Assembly: GCA_035440755.1 (NCBI GenBank)
Contig: DAORND010000007.1
Location: forward strand, 8,949-72,948
DNA from: Aquimonas sp002352135
GTDB taxonomy: Bacteria > Pseudomonadota > Gammaproteobacteria > Xanthomonadales > Xanthomonadaceae
DNA: 64,000 nucleotides
Reading direction: 5' to 3'
Position 1 is the stretch's first letter. Each line of letters starts with the position of its first letter. Of the stretch, positions 41,295 to 51,320 are shown piece after piece. The position numbers and the translations under genes were made by a program. The notes beneath the pieces are model-generated. The model saw only the letters and a list, made by a program, of their open reading frames with translations. It was not told the DNA's origin and ran no database searches.

Positions 41295-43715
41295 ATGCAA
41301 ATGCCGACGACATCCTGCCGTCCCAGCCTCTTGCTCGTGCTTCTTCTCCTCACACTGGCTGGCTGTGAGCAGGTCAATGAATTCGAGATCGAGCGGGTCC
41401 GTTTCAACGAGCGCTTGCGCTTGGACGGCCAGCCTCTCGATACAGTGCAGCAAGCCGCCACCGACCTCGGATTCGGCCCGTATCAGGTGACCGATGCGCA
41501 GCTCATCAGTCCGCTCTACCCGGTCGCCTCGACGACGGGTTTGGACGGTCGAACTTCAAATCTGATTCAGAGCGACTGCCTTTGGTTGGGACGCAACGGC
41601 AGCACAGGCGCGGGCGATCGGGTGGAACTGAGCTGGGAAGAGGTCTGGACGTTCGCGCAGACCGAAGATCAGGCCGTTGCAAGCGAAGAGGCGCGGAGTG
41701 TGGGCCTATGCACGTACTCCAACCCAGTTTGGCGGGATGCGCTGCAACTGAGCTTCGATGAATTGGAGGAGGGGCAACAGACCCTGTACGCCAGTCGAAG
41801 TGATCGTGCGTTGAGGATCAGTGACGATGGCGCGCAGTTACCGGGAGACTCGCTGGTTTTTGCTTGCCAGGCAGAGCGACGCGCCGATGGTGGTCAGGGA
41901 ATTCACTGTGATGCCCCCGGTGCTCGTATCTATGGTGCGAGATTGCTTCGCTACCAGAACGGAGTGGCGGATGCGGTCGCCAATCCGGATGGGCAGTGTC
42001 AGACGACGCCATCGCGGGGCGGGTCTGTCGAGGCGGTCAGTCATCTGACGGATGCGGTGGCACCGCAGAGCGTGGAGGGGTACTTGCCGCTATGTCTCAC
42101 CCGTGCGGCATGGCAACCGCAGCGCGACAGTAGCTTGCAGCTCACCACCGAACTCGTGCAATCGCACGCGATCGACTTTGGCCCTAATCTGATGGTGGTC
42201 GACCAGCAACGCAGTCTGCGCCGCCAAATGCGGCGTGAGGTCAATGGCAGTGGCGCGGCAGCAACTGAGCGTTGGGAATGGTCGACCCCCGTGCGATTCG
42301 ATGCCCAGGGTCAAGCCCGTTGGCAGGAGAACTTCAGCGCGAGTCTTTTGATTGAACAAGCGTCGGTGATATTGCGCCGTCGCGGTGCACCGCTGCTTCG
42401 TCCGGTCACTCAGGAGCTTTGTCTGCTCGGTGATGACGATCAATGCCAGTACCGATGTCGCGCCCAGCCGCAAGCCGATGGTGCGGTGTTCACTCTTGAG
42501 CGCACTTACTGCCGCAATGCCAGTGGCGTAGCAACCACACCCGAGCTGACACCCACCTACGACCATCGCTTCCTTGATCCGGAGCCCGGTCATTCGCAGA
42601 CGACGCCGTTGCGGTGGGTGTTGGATCGCGCGCCAGCGTTGGGCGACGGGGACGAGGTGGTCTTGCAGTTCAATCTGCGCGCCCGGACCCGAAACGGTGC
42701 CGCGCTGCTCGCCGACCATTCAGCATTCGATTTCGGTCCTGTGCAACGGCATGGCATGTCGGCACGCATGGAAACCGTGCTGCGCAACATCGGCGACCAA
42801 CCCGTTCAGCTGAATGATGTGCGTGTCGTTGGCGCTGATGCAGAGGACTTCAGCGTGCAGTTGCCGGACTTTGAGCAGGCCGTGCCATTGCCGATTGATT
42901 TCCTGCCAGCATTTGATCCAAGCGTTCGGGGAATCGCGCTGGCTTGGGACTTCTTCCGGCAGCCACTAGTGCAGCACAGCGACCGCAAGTCCCCGTATCA
43001 CGGCCTGTTTGAGCCACGCATCAATGAGGCGAGCTTCGAGCTCTACGGATACCCGTTCGACATTCAGCACGGAATGCTGCTCGATAGCGGCCTTGAAGCG
43101 GACTACGTTCAGTTGGCGACCCAAGCACGCCATCGCGAGCATCCGCATCTTGCGGACGAAGCACGGCCATCGCTGGGGCGCCCGTGGATGGTGACGGCGG
43201 AACGTTTGCGTGCACTGCCCAGTGTCTTGGCTGTCGGGGAATCCGCAAGGGTGTCGATGACCGCGTTGCCACGCGGATTGGGACATCGCGATGCCATGCT
43301 CCAAGTGAGAGCAAGCACGATGTCGGGGGCCGCGCTGAGCCTCATCCAGCTGCCGTTGCGAGCGCACGCGTTGTCCGGTGCTCTGCTGGATGCTTTGCCA
43401 TCCACCTTGTCCTTTCCACGCACTCAGGCAGGCCAGGCGAGCTTTCAACGCGGGTTGCTGCTGATCAACGTGGGCGAGACCGAAGGCGAGTTGCAGAGCA
43501 TGGAGGTCGTCGGCACCGACGCGGCCATCTTCTCGCTTCAGAGCGCCTTGGCGCTGCCTTCGAACATGCAGCCCGGCCAAGTCGAGGTGATCACTGTCCT
43601 CGCGCGGCCGCCACGCTGTTCCCCTGAGTCACCTAGCTACCGTGCGGCGCTGCGCTTCAAGTTGCGTGGCGGCGAGTATCAGTTTGTTGACCTGCAAAGC
43701 GCCTGTGCGCCCTGA
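41295..43715 (+). CDS. large lipoprotein with choice-of-anchor D-like modules, function unknown
   Basis: An 806-residue lipoprotein: lipobox LAGC near residue 24 after a Leu-rich signal; the mature Cys is followed by EQ, suggesting an outer-membrane lipoprotein. The N-terminal 400 residues carry many cysteines (for example CQYRCRAQ) and no recognised family. From about residue 490 two stretches resemble choice-of-anchor D/ASPM-type Ig domains (VLRNIGDQPVQLNDVRVVGADAEDFSVQ; GLLLINVGETEGELQSMEVVGTDAAIFSLQ). ATG 41295 is one choice, ATG 41301 is two codons later. The gene is followed after 66 bases by a second exported protein on the same strand. Confidence 0.7.
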   Translation: MQMPTTSCRPSLLLVLLLLTLAGCEQVNEFEIERVRFNERLRLDGQPLDTVQQAATDLGFGPYQVTDAQLISPLYPVASTTGLDGRTSNLIQSDCLWLGRNGSTGAGDRVELSWEEVWTFAQTEDQAVASEEARSVGLCTYSNPVWRDALQLSFDELEEGQQTLYASRSDRALRISDDGAQLPGDSLVFACQAERRADGGQGIHCDAPGARIYGARLLRYQNGVADAVANPDGQCQTTPSRGGSVEAVSHLTDAVAPQSVEGYLPLCLTRAAWQPQRDSSLQLTTELVQSHAIDFGPNLMVVDQQRSLRRQMRREVNGSGAAATERWEWSTPVRFDAQGQARWQENFSASLLIEQASVILRRRGAPLLRPVTQELCLLGDDDQCQYRCRAQPQADGAVFTLERTYCRNASGVATTPELTPTYDHRFLDPEPGHSQTTPLRWVLDRAPALGDGDEVVLQFNLRARTRNGAALLADHSAFDFGPVQRHGMSARMETVLRNIGDQPVQLNDVRVVGADAEDFSVQLPDFEQAVPLPIDFLPAFDPSVRGIALAWDFFRQPLVQHSDRKSPYHGLFEPRINEASFELYGYPFDIQHGMLLDSGLEADYVQLATQARHREHPHLADEARPSLGRPWMVTAERLRALPSVLAVGESARVSMTALPRGLGHRDAMLQVRASTMSGAALSLIQLPLRAHALSGALLDALPSTLSFPRTQAGQASFQRGLLLINVGETEGELQSMEVVGTDAAIFSLQSALALPSNMQPGQVEVITVLARPPRCSPESPSYRAALRFKLRGGEYQFVDLQSACAP

Positions 43716-43781
43716 GGGCACCCGCCGAAACCCGGTCTCACCGTCTGGCAATGCGCGCGGTCGACCCAGCAAGGAATCCCG

Positions 43782-46577
43782 ATGAACAAGTACCTGTTCT
43801 GCATGTTTTATGGACTGTCCTGCATCGCCGTGGCGCTTGAGGCGCCCGAAACCAGCGATATCGATCAAGTCCAGGTTATCGCACGTGATGGCGAAATCGA
43901 TGCCGCCGTGGATCTTGATCTGGATGCAGCGGGCCATGGACATGTCGGCATGTTTGAGCTGTCCGCGAACCTGAGTGACGACGTTCGCGGCGCATTGCTG
44001 AAACATCTCTACTTCGACGGCACTGTCTGGCGCGAACAGGTGCTCAATACGATCACCCTTCCGCGCAGTGGCATTGGTCTTGATGGTCGCGGATTGTTGG
44101 CCGTCGCGCTCAGCCTATCCATGGACTCGGTAGAGCATTTCAACGTTTTGTACGTGGATCGCGCGTCGCCAGGTACATCGGATGACTCCTTACGATTGAT
44201 TCGCACGGGCGTCGGTACGCCAGAGATGGTTGTACTGACCAGCGGCGGCGGTGTCAGTGGGCTACAGCTTATCGCGACACCGGACGATCACCTCTACGCC
44301 GCGTGGCTGGATATCGACGCGCAGCGTGTCAGGTTGGCAGTGGGCGAGGCGGGCAACTTCAGCAGGATGGAATACGTATCCGCTGAGGAACTGAGTCCGA
44401 GTCCGCCCGCTCTGGCGGTCAGTCCCCAGGGGCGAGTGGTATTGGGATACGCAGTCGAAGGCAGTCTCCGATTGATGGAGGACGTCAACGGACTCATGAC
44501 TGACATCGCGGTGCCACAAGCCATTGGGGTGACTGGCCCCATCGCACTGAACTTTGCAGGCAGCGACCCTTCGGACGACCACCTGAGTGTGGCCTTCGTA
44601 CGCCAGTTCGACGGGCAGGATCAGCTGCATCTGTCGCAAAGCAACACGGGTGTTTTTGCCGCACCAGTCACCCCACTGTATGTCGGTACCGAAGGCAGTC
44701 TGCGGTTGATGGATCGCAATGCACTGGCCAACGAGCCGCAGAGCGCTGCATCGCAGGGCGAAGTGCTGTTCTACGAGAATGAGCAAGTACGCAAGCTGGA
44801 ACTGGCAACGCTGCAGGTCATCGATGAAGTGCTTGTAGGCGGCTCACTGCGGGGCCTGCGCCGCTGGCCGCCCTACTTCCGCGCCGGGCTCGCCTTTGAT
44901 CGCCAAAGCGGGGGCGATCTGCAATGGCATGAGAACCGGCAATGGGTGATCCACAGTCAACCCGATGTGTTCGGACCAACGCTGGGCCTGTCTCAAGCAG
45001 TCCGTCCGGATGGATCACCGGTTCTCTTGTTGGCGGCGGACGATCGCCTGGACCTTGGAACGTGGGATCCTCAAGACCATCAGTTCGTGTTTGAAAGTGT
45101 GCCACGTGGCCCCGCGGGCTCGGACTCGCCTGTGCGCGCGCTGCTGGCCATCAATGGCGGACAACTGGCTGTTGCCTATTCGATGCAGGACAGCCCGGAT
45201 CTTCGCTTGGTTCAACGGGTCGATGGCGGCCCTTGGCAACATCGAACCATCACAGCTGGCGCCGATGCGATCACGCTGACCGGCTTGGACGTCGATGATG
45301 CCGGTCGCGTGTATCTTCTGGGAGTCGAAGCGATCGGTGGCACGCCAAGCGCACTCAGACTGAGCCTTGTCGACGGCGACACGATCAGTTCCACGCAGGA
45401 ATCGGGCAACTACGAAGTTGGTCGCGTCAAACTTGCGGTAGTGCGGGTCAGTGGCGATACCTACTTCAGTGCCTTTGACGCCAGCACGCAAAGCCTGCGC
45501 GTGCTGCATCGGCGACCAAGCGGCGTGCAAGAAACCCACTGGGATTTGCAGTTGAATCAGCATCGGGTCGGTGAGCAGCACGCGCTGACGGTGGCAGCCG
45601 ATGGTCAGCCGGTTTTGGCCTACTCGCTGCGCCCCTTTGCAGGTGGCGGCGATCGCGTCTTCTACCGATTCCACCGACGCGACACGCTGGTGGAAGAGGA
45701 GTTCATCCCGCAGGCGCAGGCGGGTGTGCTTCGGCATCTGGAAATCAGTCTGAAGAACGGCAGCCCGGAGTTGGCGCGGATCCTTCGCTATCAGGATGGC
45801 GGCCAGGTGACCGGAAACAACCTCTATTTTGATCAACGGCGCGTGGGCTTTTCACCCAGCGTGCCACCATGGCGGGCACAACGCTTCACGGATTTCATTC
45901 CGCCGCCAAGCGGCTTCGCTGGGCAGGTGGATGCTGCTGCTGGAGATCGGGTGTTCGTGCTCGAGTTGCAGGCCGGTGGCATGGCCGCGATCAGTATGGC
46001 GCACAAGCTCAGTCAGGCGGACGACAGCGGGGAAGAGATCGTTGTGCCACTGCCTCCGATCCAGCGCTTTGGTTCCACGGTGGTATGTCGCTGTCCCGGC
46101 GATGAGGTGCCAGGCCAGGCGCCGTTGCAGTCCTGTCGTGCGGAGCTGACCCGGCAGACAGGTTTGGACTCGCCGTTGTTTGCTGCGCTCCGCCAGCGCT
46201 TCACGACCACGGCAGCGGGGCGCTACTACCTTGCGTTGTGGGCGAGTCATGGCGATGAAATCGCCAGTCTCGCGTTGCGCGAGCCTGGCCAGATGGCGCA
46301 GCGCATTCGCGCGCTCGCAGACTTTGCTCCCGGTCTGCAGGCGTTCGTGAATGGCGCCGGATTTCAACACCGGCTGACGCCGCGCATGCTGGCACAGGCA
46401 CGTGGGGTGTTCGAACAATGGGCAAGCAGCGGATCCGCAGAGCTGCGGGCGGCGGCCAACCTGGAATTGACCAGACTGGACGGCTTCCGCGACTTTGAGG
46501 GATTGACCTTCGACCAGTGGTTTGATGCCCTCAGCGTGGCAGATGCGTCCGCGCTGTTCGGCGATGGATTCGAATAG
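43782..46577 (+). CDS. large exported protein ending in LFGDGFE, function unknown
   Basis: A 931-residue protein with a signal peptide (MNKYLFCMFYGLSCIAVAL). Residues about 60-750 are beta-rich with repeated patterns of the form G-R-V-xL-x-Y and PVLxLAAD (LYAAWLDIDAQRVRL, PVLLLAADDRLDLGTW, RVYLLGVEAIGG), which suggests beta-propeller blades. The C-terminal part is helical, with a small cysteine pair (VVCRCPGDEVPGQAPLQSC). The protein ends with DASALFGDGFE, the same motif found inside the 8263-11133 protein. It appears co-transcribed with the preceding lipoprotein. No enzymatic residues recognised. Confidence 0.72.
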   Translation: MNKYLFCMFYGLSCIAVALEAPETSDIDQVQVIARDGEIDAAVDLDLDAAGHGHVGMFELSANLSDDVRGALLKHLYFDGTVWREQVLNTITLPRSGIGLDGRGLLAVALSLSMDSVEHFNVLYVDRASPGTSDDSLRLIRTGVGTPEMVVLTSGGGVSGLQLIATPDDHLYAAWLDIDAQRVRLAVGEAGNFSRMEYVSAEELSPSPPALAVSPQGRVVLGYAVEGSLRLMEDVNGLMTDIAVPQAIGVTGPIALNFAGSDPSDDHLSVAFVRQFDGQDQLHLSQSNTGVFAAPVTPLYVGTEGSLRLMDRNALANEPQSAASQGEVLFYENEQVRKLELATLQVIDEVLVGGSLRGLRRWPPYFRAGLAFDRQSGGDLQWHENRQWVIHSQPDVFGPTLGLSQAVRPDGSPVLLLAADDRLDLGTWDPQDHQFVFESVPRGPAGSDSPVRALLAINGGQLAVAYSMQDSPDLRLVQRVDGGPWQHRTITAGADAITLTGLDVDDAGRVYLLGVEAIGGTPSALRLSLVDGDTISSTQESGNYEVGRVKLAVVRVSGDTYFSAFDASTQSLRVLHRRPSGVQETHWDLQLNQHRVGEQHALTVAADGQPVLAYSLRPFAGGGDRVFYRFHRRDTLVEEEFIPQAQAGVLRHLEISLKNGSPELARILRYQDGGQVTGNNLYFDQRRVGFSPSVPPWRAQRFTDFIPPPSGFAGQVDAAAGDRVFVLELQAGGMAAISMAHKLSQADDSGEEIVVPLPPIQRFGSTVVCRCPGDEVPGQAPLQSCRAELTRQTGLDSPLFAALRQRFTTTAAGRYYLALWASHGDEIASLALREPGQMAQRIRALADFAPGLQAFVNGAGFQHRLTPRMLAQARGVFEQWASSGSAELRAAANLELTRLDGFRDFEGLTFDQWFDALSVADASALFGDGFE

Positions 46578-46651
46578 GGATAGAAGACTTGCTGCGACGC
46601 CAGAGGATCGAATAGCAGGGCTGCCGCAGGTGCGGCGAGAGCACTCTTGAG

Positions 46652-49249
46652 TCAGGCCAGCAGGCGCCCGAGCATCTCCTGCATATCGTTGGACAAAGGC
46701 AGTGCTTGCAGGCGGCGCAGTTCGATTTCGATCAGGCTGCGCCGGCCTTCATCCAGTTTGCGCCAGTATTCCAGCGCGCCAATCTGGCGCGCGGCGACTT
46801 GCGGATTGATGGCGTCGAGCTCGGGAATGCGCCCGCACAGCAGGGCATAGCCCGCGCCATCGTGCCGATGCAGTGCATCCAGGTTGTTGCGCGCGAAATT
46901 GCCGATGATGGCGCGCACGCGATTCGGGTTGCGCGGCAGCCAGTGCGGTCCAGACAGCAGTTGCTGGACATGTTCGATAGCGTCGGCATGTGGTCGCGTG
47001 GCGACGATGCCCAGCCATTTGTCGGTCAGCAGCAGATCTGTTTCAACCCGCTGCGCAAAGTGTTCCAGCACATCCCCAGCACGTGGTGCGTCGTTGTGTA
47101 CCAGCGCCGTCAATGCCGACAAACGATCCGTCAGCGTGTGGGCACGCGCATAGAGCGCTGCGGCGCGCGCGCCGTCGAGCTCAACCCGAGCCAGCCAATG
47201 CAGGCAAGCACCTTTCAGGCGGCGCGCGGCAATGGCCGAAGCATCCAGCGAATCGGGCTGTTGCGCATCAAGTTCCTCGAAGCGAGCGATCAGGACCGAG
47301 TGATGCGCGACCGCAAGCTGATCCTGCAGATGCTTGCGCGAGGCTAGCAAAGCCTCGATGTCGACCTGTTCCGCGCAGTCGATCAACATGCCCGGCTCGG
47401 GTAGCGCCATGCACAGAGACACAAAGGCCGGGTCGAGCGTGCGGTCCTGTATCAAGGTGCCAAAGGCATCGATGAGGGTACGTGTGTCTTCATCGCGGGT
47501 TTGCAGAATCACCCGCGTCGCCAATTGCTGTACCGCGTCCCAGCGACACAAGGGATCACGCTCGATGCGGATCAGCCGTCCAAGCTCGGCAGCGCTGTAA
47601 TCGAAGTCCAGCCGGGCCGGGGCGGACAGACCCTGCAGAAAGCTCGCCAGCGGGCGCTGCGCAAGGCCTTCGAAGCGCACAACATGTTCTTCGGCACGCA
47701 ACTCCAGCAGTCCCGGTCGATGCAGCACATCGCCCCGCGGCGTGACCTGCAGTGGCTGATCGCGAGTGTCGTACAAGGCATAGGCCAGAGGCACATGCAA
47801 CGGCTGCTTATCGGCTTGATCAGGCGTGGCGGGTGTGTGCTGCTGCAGGGTCAGCGTGTAGGTCTGACTTGGCGCGTCGTAGTGATCGCGGATGCGGAGG
47901 GTCGGCGTGCCACTTTGCGCATACCAGCGCTCGAACTGCAGCAGGTCGCGCCCGCTGACTTCGCGCATCGCGTTCAGGAAGGCATCGACACTCGCTGCCT
48001 GCCCGTCATGTCGCGCGAAGTACAAGTCGCATCCGGCCCGGAACGTGGCCTCGCCCAGCAGGGTATGCAGCATGCGCACGACTTCTGCGCCCTTTTCGTA
48101 CACGGTGGCGGTATAGAAGTTGTTGATCTCGCGATAGCGCTCGGGGCGGACCGGATGCGCAAAGGCACCCGCGTCCTCTGGAAACTGCCGCGCGCGCAGC
48201 ATGCGCACATCGTCGATGCGCTTGACCGCACGAGAACGCAGATCGGAAGTGAACTCCTGATCACGGAATACGGTAAAGCCTTCCTTCAATGAGAGCTGGA
48301 ACCAGTCACGCACGGTGACGCGATTGCCGCTCCAGTTGTGGAAATACTCGTGCCCGATGACCGACTCAACGGCCTCGAAGTCCGCATCCGTGGCGCTGTC
48401 GATGTCGGCCAAGATGTAGCGCGCGTTGAAGATGTTGAGTCCTTTGTTCTCCATCGCGCCCATGGTGAAGTCCTGCGCGGCCACGACATTGAAGACGTCG
48501 AGGTCGTAGCAACGGCCAAAGCGTTGTTCGTCCCAGCGCATGGCGCGCAGCGCGGCCTCCAGGGCGAACTCGCAGCGCGCAGCGAAACCGGGTTCGCACC
48601 AGATGTTGACCATCACGGAACGCCCTTCTTCCGTCGTGAAGGGGGCGCTGACGTGATCCATGCGGCCTGCAGCAATGGCGAACAGATAGCTGGGCTTGGG
48701 GAAGGGGTCGTGCCAGCGGGCGCGATGTTGGCCGTGGTCAAGTGTTTCCTGACTGACCGGATTGCCGTTGGCCATCAACACGGGATAGCGCGCGGCGTCG
48801 GCCTGCAGGCTGACGTCATAGACGCTGAGCACATCCGGTCGGTCAATGAAGAACGTAATGCGCCGGAAGCCCTCCGCCTCACATTGGGTCAGCAGCAGTT
48901 GCCCGCTGGCATACAGGCCTTCCAGTGCCGAATTGGCGCTGGGCAGAATGGCGACAGTCGTGCGCAGCGTGCAGGCTTTGTCCACACCGGGAAGGTGCAG
49001 CTTGCCTTGGGCATAGACGTACTGATCGCCATCGAGTTGTGTGTCATCGATGGCGATGTCCAGCAACTCAAGCTCTTCGCCATCCAGCACCAATGCCTGC
49101 AGGGCCTGCAAAGGATCGGGCTGCAGCCGCAGTTCGGCGTGGACCAGCGTGCGCTCTGCGTCCAACTGGAAGTCCAGACGGACGTGCGGAATGGTCCAGG
49201 CAGGCGGGCGGTAGTCGGAACGGAGCACTTCGGCGGCTGGCGCGGACAT
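46652..49249 (-). CDS. pepN: aminopeptidase N (M1 family)
   Basis: An 865-residue zinc aminopeptidase that removes N-terminal residues from peptides. Signatures are DFTMGAMENKGLNIFN (GAMEN substrate motif) and VIGHEYFHNWSGNRVTVRDWFQLSLKEG (HExxH plus the third zinc ligand Glu), followed by the catalytic Tyr region NNFYTATVYEKGAEVVRML. The C-terminal DUF3458 Ig-like and helical domains match E. coli PepN. No signal peptide; cytosolic. The length is that of the family. Confidence 0.97.
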   Translation of the reverse strand: MSAPAAEVLRSDYRPPAWTIPHVRLDFQLDAERTLVHAELRLQPDPLQALQALVLDGEELELLDIAIDDTQLDGDQYVYAQGKLHLPGVDKACTLRTTVAILPSANSALEGLYASGQLLLTQCEAEGFRRITFFIDRPDVLSVYDVSLQADAARYPVLMANGNPVSQETLDHGQHRARWHDPFPKPSYLFAIAAGRMDHVSAPFTTEEGRSVMVNIWCEPGFAARCEFALEAALRAMRWDEQRFGRCYDLDVFNVVAAQDFTMGAMENKGLNIFNARYILADIDSATDADFEAVESVIGHEYFHNWSGNRVTVRDWFQLSLKEGFTVFRDQEFTSDLRSRAVKRIDDVRMLRARQFPEDAGAFAHPVRPERYREINNFYTATVYEKGAEVVRMLHTLLGEATFRAGCDLYFARHDGQAASVDAFLNAMREVSGRDLLQFERWYAQSGTPTLRIRDHYDAPSQTYTLTLQQHTPATPDQADKQPLHVPLAYALYDTRDQPLQVTPRGDVLHRPGLLELRAEEHVVRFEGLAQRPLASFLQGLSAPARLDFDYSAAELGRLIRIERDPLCRWDAVQQLATRVILQTRDEDTRTLIDAFGTLIQDRTLDPAFVSLCMALPEPGMLIDCAEQVDIEALLASRKHLQDQLAVAHHSVLIARFEELDAQQPDSLDASAIAARRLKGACLHWLARVELDGARAAALYARAHTLTDRLSALTALVHNDAPRAGDVLEHFAQRVETDLLLTDKWLGIVATRPHADAIEHVQQLLSGPHWLPRNPNRVRAIIGNFARNNLDALHRHDGAGYALLCGRIPELDAINPQVAARQIGALEYWRKLDEGRRSLIEIELRRLQALPLSNDMQEMLGRLLA

Positions 49250-49405
49250 TCAACATCCTGTCGAGTGAGGGTTGGCGAGAATGCCGCAGCCTGCATTGCA
49301 AGTCCTGTGCGAAAAGGCAGGTGTCACCGCACCGCCATCGCGCTGCAACAGCGATGTCGGGAAACCGTCGCATGCTCCCGCAAACGGGATGGCATGAGGT
49401 GGGGC

Positions 49406-50257
49406 ATGCAGGTTCGTACAGTGTTTGTATCCGATGTGCATCTAGGCACGGCGGATTGCCAGGCGGAATATCTGCTCCACTTTCTGCAGACCGTGCGCTG
49501 CGAGCGCCTCTATCTGGTCGGCGACATCGTCGATCTGGAGGCGTTGGGAAAGCGGATCTATTGGCCTGCCAGTCACACGGCGGTGCTGGAGCAGATTCTG
49601 CGGATGCGCGGCGATGGGGTCCTTGTCACGTACATCCCCGGCAATCACGATGCCCCCATGCGCAGTCTGTGCGGTCAGTCGATCGGTGACATTCCCGTGC
49701 GCCACAGCGCGATCCACCACGCGGCGGACGGACGGCGCTATCAGGTCAGCCACGGTGACGAGTTCGATCACGAGCAGTTGGGTAAGCAATGGGTGCTGCG
49801 TTTGGGCAATGTGGCGCATGGATTGTTGTGCTGGCTCAATCGCTCGCTCAATGCGTTGCGTCGGCGCGTGAATCTGCCGTACTTGCCGCTGTCCATACTG
49901 ACCAAGTCACGCATCGGCCGAGCCATGCAGTACATCCAGCAATACGAGCAGCGTGTCGCCCTGCATGCCCGAGAAGCTCGCGTCGACGGGCACATCTGCG
50001 GCCATATCCACTTCGGTGCCATCCGCGAGATGGATGGTGTCGCCTACCTCAACGATGGCGATTGGGTTGAGCATTGCACCGGACTCGTCGAGCACTTCGA
50101 CGGGCGCATGGAACTGCTGCACTGGAGTGAGCGCGCGCAGCCGCTGGCGACACTGGCCGGACGGACGCCGTTGTTGGAACCGGTGCTGGTGACGGCCATC
50201 GGCGCGTTGGGCAACCGTAAGGACGTCCTCTCGGCAGCCAGCGCCGAGGCAGCCTGA
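49406..50257 (+). CDS. UDP-2,3-diacylglucosamine diphosphatase-like metallophosphoesterase
   Basis: A 283-residue calcineurin-like phosphoesterase: metal-binding motifs DVHLG, GDIVDLE, YIPGNHDAPM, SHGDEFDHE and GHIHFG are intact. The W-x-N-R insertion (LLCWLNRSLNALRRRV) and overall length match the LpxH2-type diphosphatases annotated in proteobacteria, which may act in lipid A precursor hydrolysis or in membrane phospholipid turnover. ATG 49406 is chosen because GAGG lies 8 bases upstream. It is divergent from pepN. A 6-bp hairpin (GCAGCC/GGCTGC) overlaps its stop at 50249-50266. Confidence 0.85.
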   Translation: MQVRTVFVSDVHLGTADCQAEYLLHFLQTVRCERLYLVGDIVDLEALGKRIYWPASHTAVLEQILRMRGDGVLVTYIPGNHDAPMRSLCGQSIGDIPVRHSAIHHAADGRRYQVSHGDEFDHEQLGKQWVLRLGNVAHGLLCWLNRSLNALRRRVNLPYLPLSILTKSRIGRAMQYIQQYEQRVALHAREARVDGHICGHIHFGAIREMDGVAYLNDGDWVEHCTGLVEHFDGRMELLHWSERAQPLATLAGRTPLLEPVLVTAIGALGNRKDVLSAASAEAA

Positions 50258-50346
50258 GTAGGCTGCTTGGGATCGCCGCTGCTTCCCTAACGTTCACCTA
50301 ATCAAGCTCCACCAAGCTGAGCTCCCGAAGTCACAGGAGCCAGTCC

Positions 50347-50748
50347 ATGTTTCGTTTGTCCGCCATCGCGCTGCTGATGTTGGTCGCCCAGCCTGGGTAT
50401 GCCGCAGACGCGCAATCCTATCTGCAAGGCCAGATGATGCAGGCGCGCGAAGCGCAAGCCGATTTTGTCGCGGACCCTGATCGCGGCGCGCGGTTCTTCC
50501 GAACGGCGCAGGGCGAGGACTGGCGCTGCAGTTCCTGCCATACCGAGGATCCACGGCAAGCCGGTGAGCACATCACGACCGGCAAGGCCATCGAAGCCCT
50601 GTCGCCGTTGGCGACACCGTCCCGATTCACCGATGTCGCGAAGACCGACAAGTGGTTCCGCCGCAACTGCGGAGACGTCGTCGGGCGTGAATGCACCGCC
50701 GCCGAAAAGGCCGACGTGATCGCATTCCTGCTGCAACCGGCACGATAG
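50347..50748 (+). CDS. DUF1924 cytochrome c (SHP-like)
   Basis: A 133-residue exported monoheme cytochrome c; signal peptide to PGYA, CSSCH heme site near residues 61-65, and RNCGDVVGRECTAAEKADVI. Family members include sphaeroides heme protein, an oxygen/nitrite-binding cytochrome. CAGGAG stands about 8 bases before ATG 50347. It is the first gene of a five-gene unit with a diheme cytochrome, a cytochrome b561-like membrane protein and a two-component pair. Confidence 0.88.
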   Translation: MFRLSAIALLMLVAQPGYAADAQSYLQGQMMQAREAQADFVADPDRGARFFRTAQGEDWRCSSCHTEDPRQAGEHITTGKAIEALSPLATPSRFTDVAKTDKWFRRNCGDVVGRECTAAEKADVIAFLLQPAR

Positions 50749-50756
50749 GTGTTCAT

Positions 50757-51320
50757 ATGAGCAGGCGTTTGATTGCGCGTTTCGCGAGTTTCTCAATTGT
50801 TCTGCTGGCGCTGGGATCGGTGGTGTCGATGACCGGGCTCTCCGCGCAACAGCCGGTGCTGGCCGCCAATACGACCACCGATTCCGGCGAATCGCGCGGC
50901 GACCCTCGGGCGGCCGCAAAGCGGCGCCAGCGTGAACCCCTTCTGCCGCTGTATGTGAGCGAATGCGGTGACTGCCATGTTCCGTACGCGCCGCGCTTCC
51001 TGCCTGCTTCCTCGTGGCAGCAACTGATGACCTCGCTGCCTGAGCATTTCGGAAGTGATGCGAGCCTGTCCGAACCGACGCTGGGCGAACTCACCGCCTA
51101 TCTGGTCAGCAAGGCGCGCAAACCACGGGCGAAGGACCCGGATCCGGCACCGTTGCGGATTACCGAGATGTCCTGGTGGCTGCGCCAGCACGACGAAATC
51201 TCCGAACGGCGCTGGAACAATCCGCGAATTCCCAGCCGCGCCGCATGCGATGCGTGCCACGCGAAAGCCGATGAAGGACGCTTCGGGCACGGAAAAATTC
51301 CGCGGATGCCGAAACCATGA
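50757..51320 (+). CDS. diheme cytochrome c (DHC family)
   Basis: A 187-residue exported cytochrome with two heme-binding sites, CGDCH (near 72-76) and CDACH (near 164-168), and the dihaem-cytochrome motifs LPLYVSECGDCHVPYAPRFLPASSW and MSWWLRQHDEISERRWN. In Rhodobacter, DHC and SHP form an electron-transfer pair with cytochrome b561. The start ATG 50757 lies 8 bases past the DUF1924 stop; its end overlaps the b561 gene by ATGA. Confidence 0.9.
   Translation: MSRRLIARFASFSIVLLALGSVVSMTGLSAQQPVLAANTTTDSGESRGDPRAAAKRRQREPLLPLYVSECGDCHVPYAPRFLPASSWQQLMTSLPEHFGSDASLSEPTLGELTAYLVSKARKPRAKDPDPAPLRITEMSWWLRQHDEISERRWNNPRIPSRAACDACHAKADEGRFGHGKIPRMPKP

Noticed and set aside
48338..49405. About 356-codon upward extension of the LpxH-like gene
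   Set aside because: It overlaps pepN on the opposite strand and lacks family sequence; GAGG before ATG 49406 and the DVHLG motif near the start set the real beginning.
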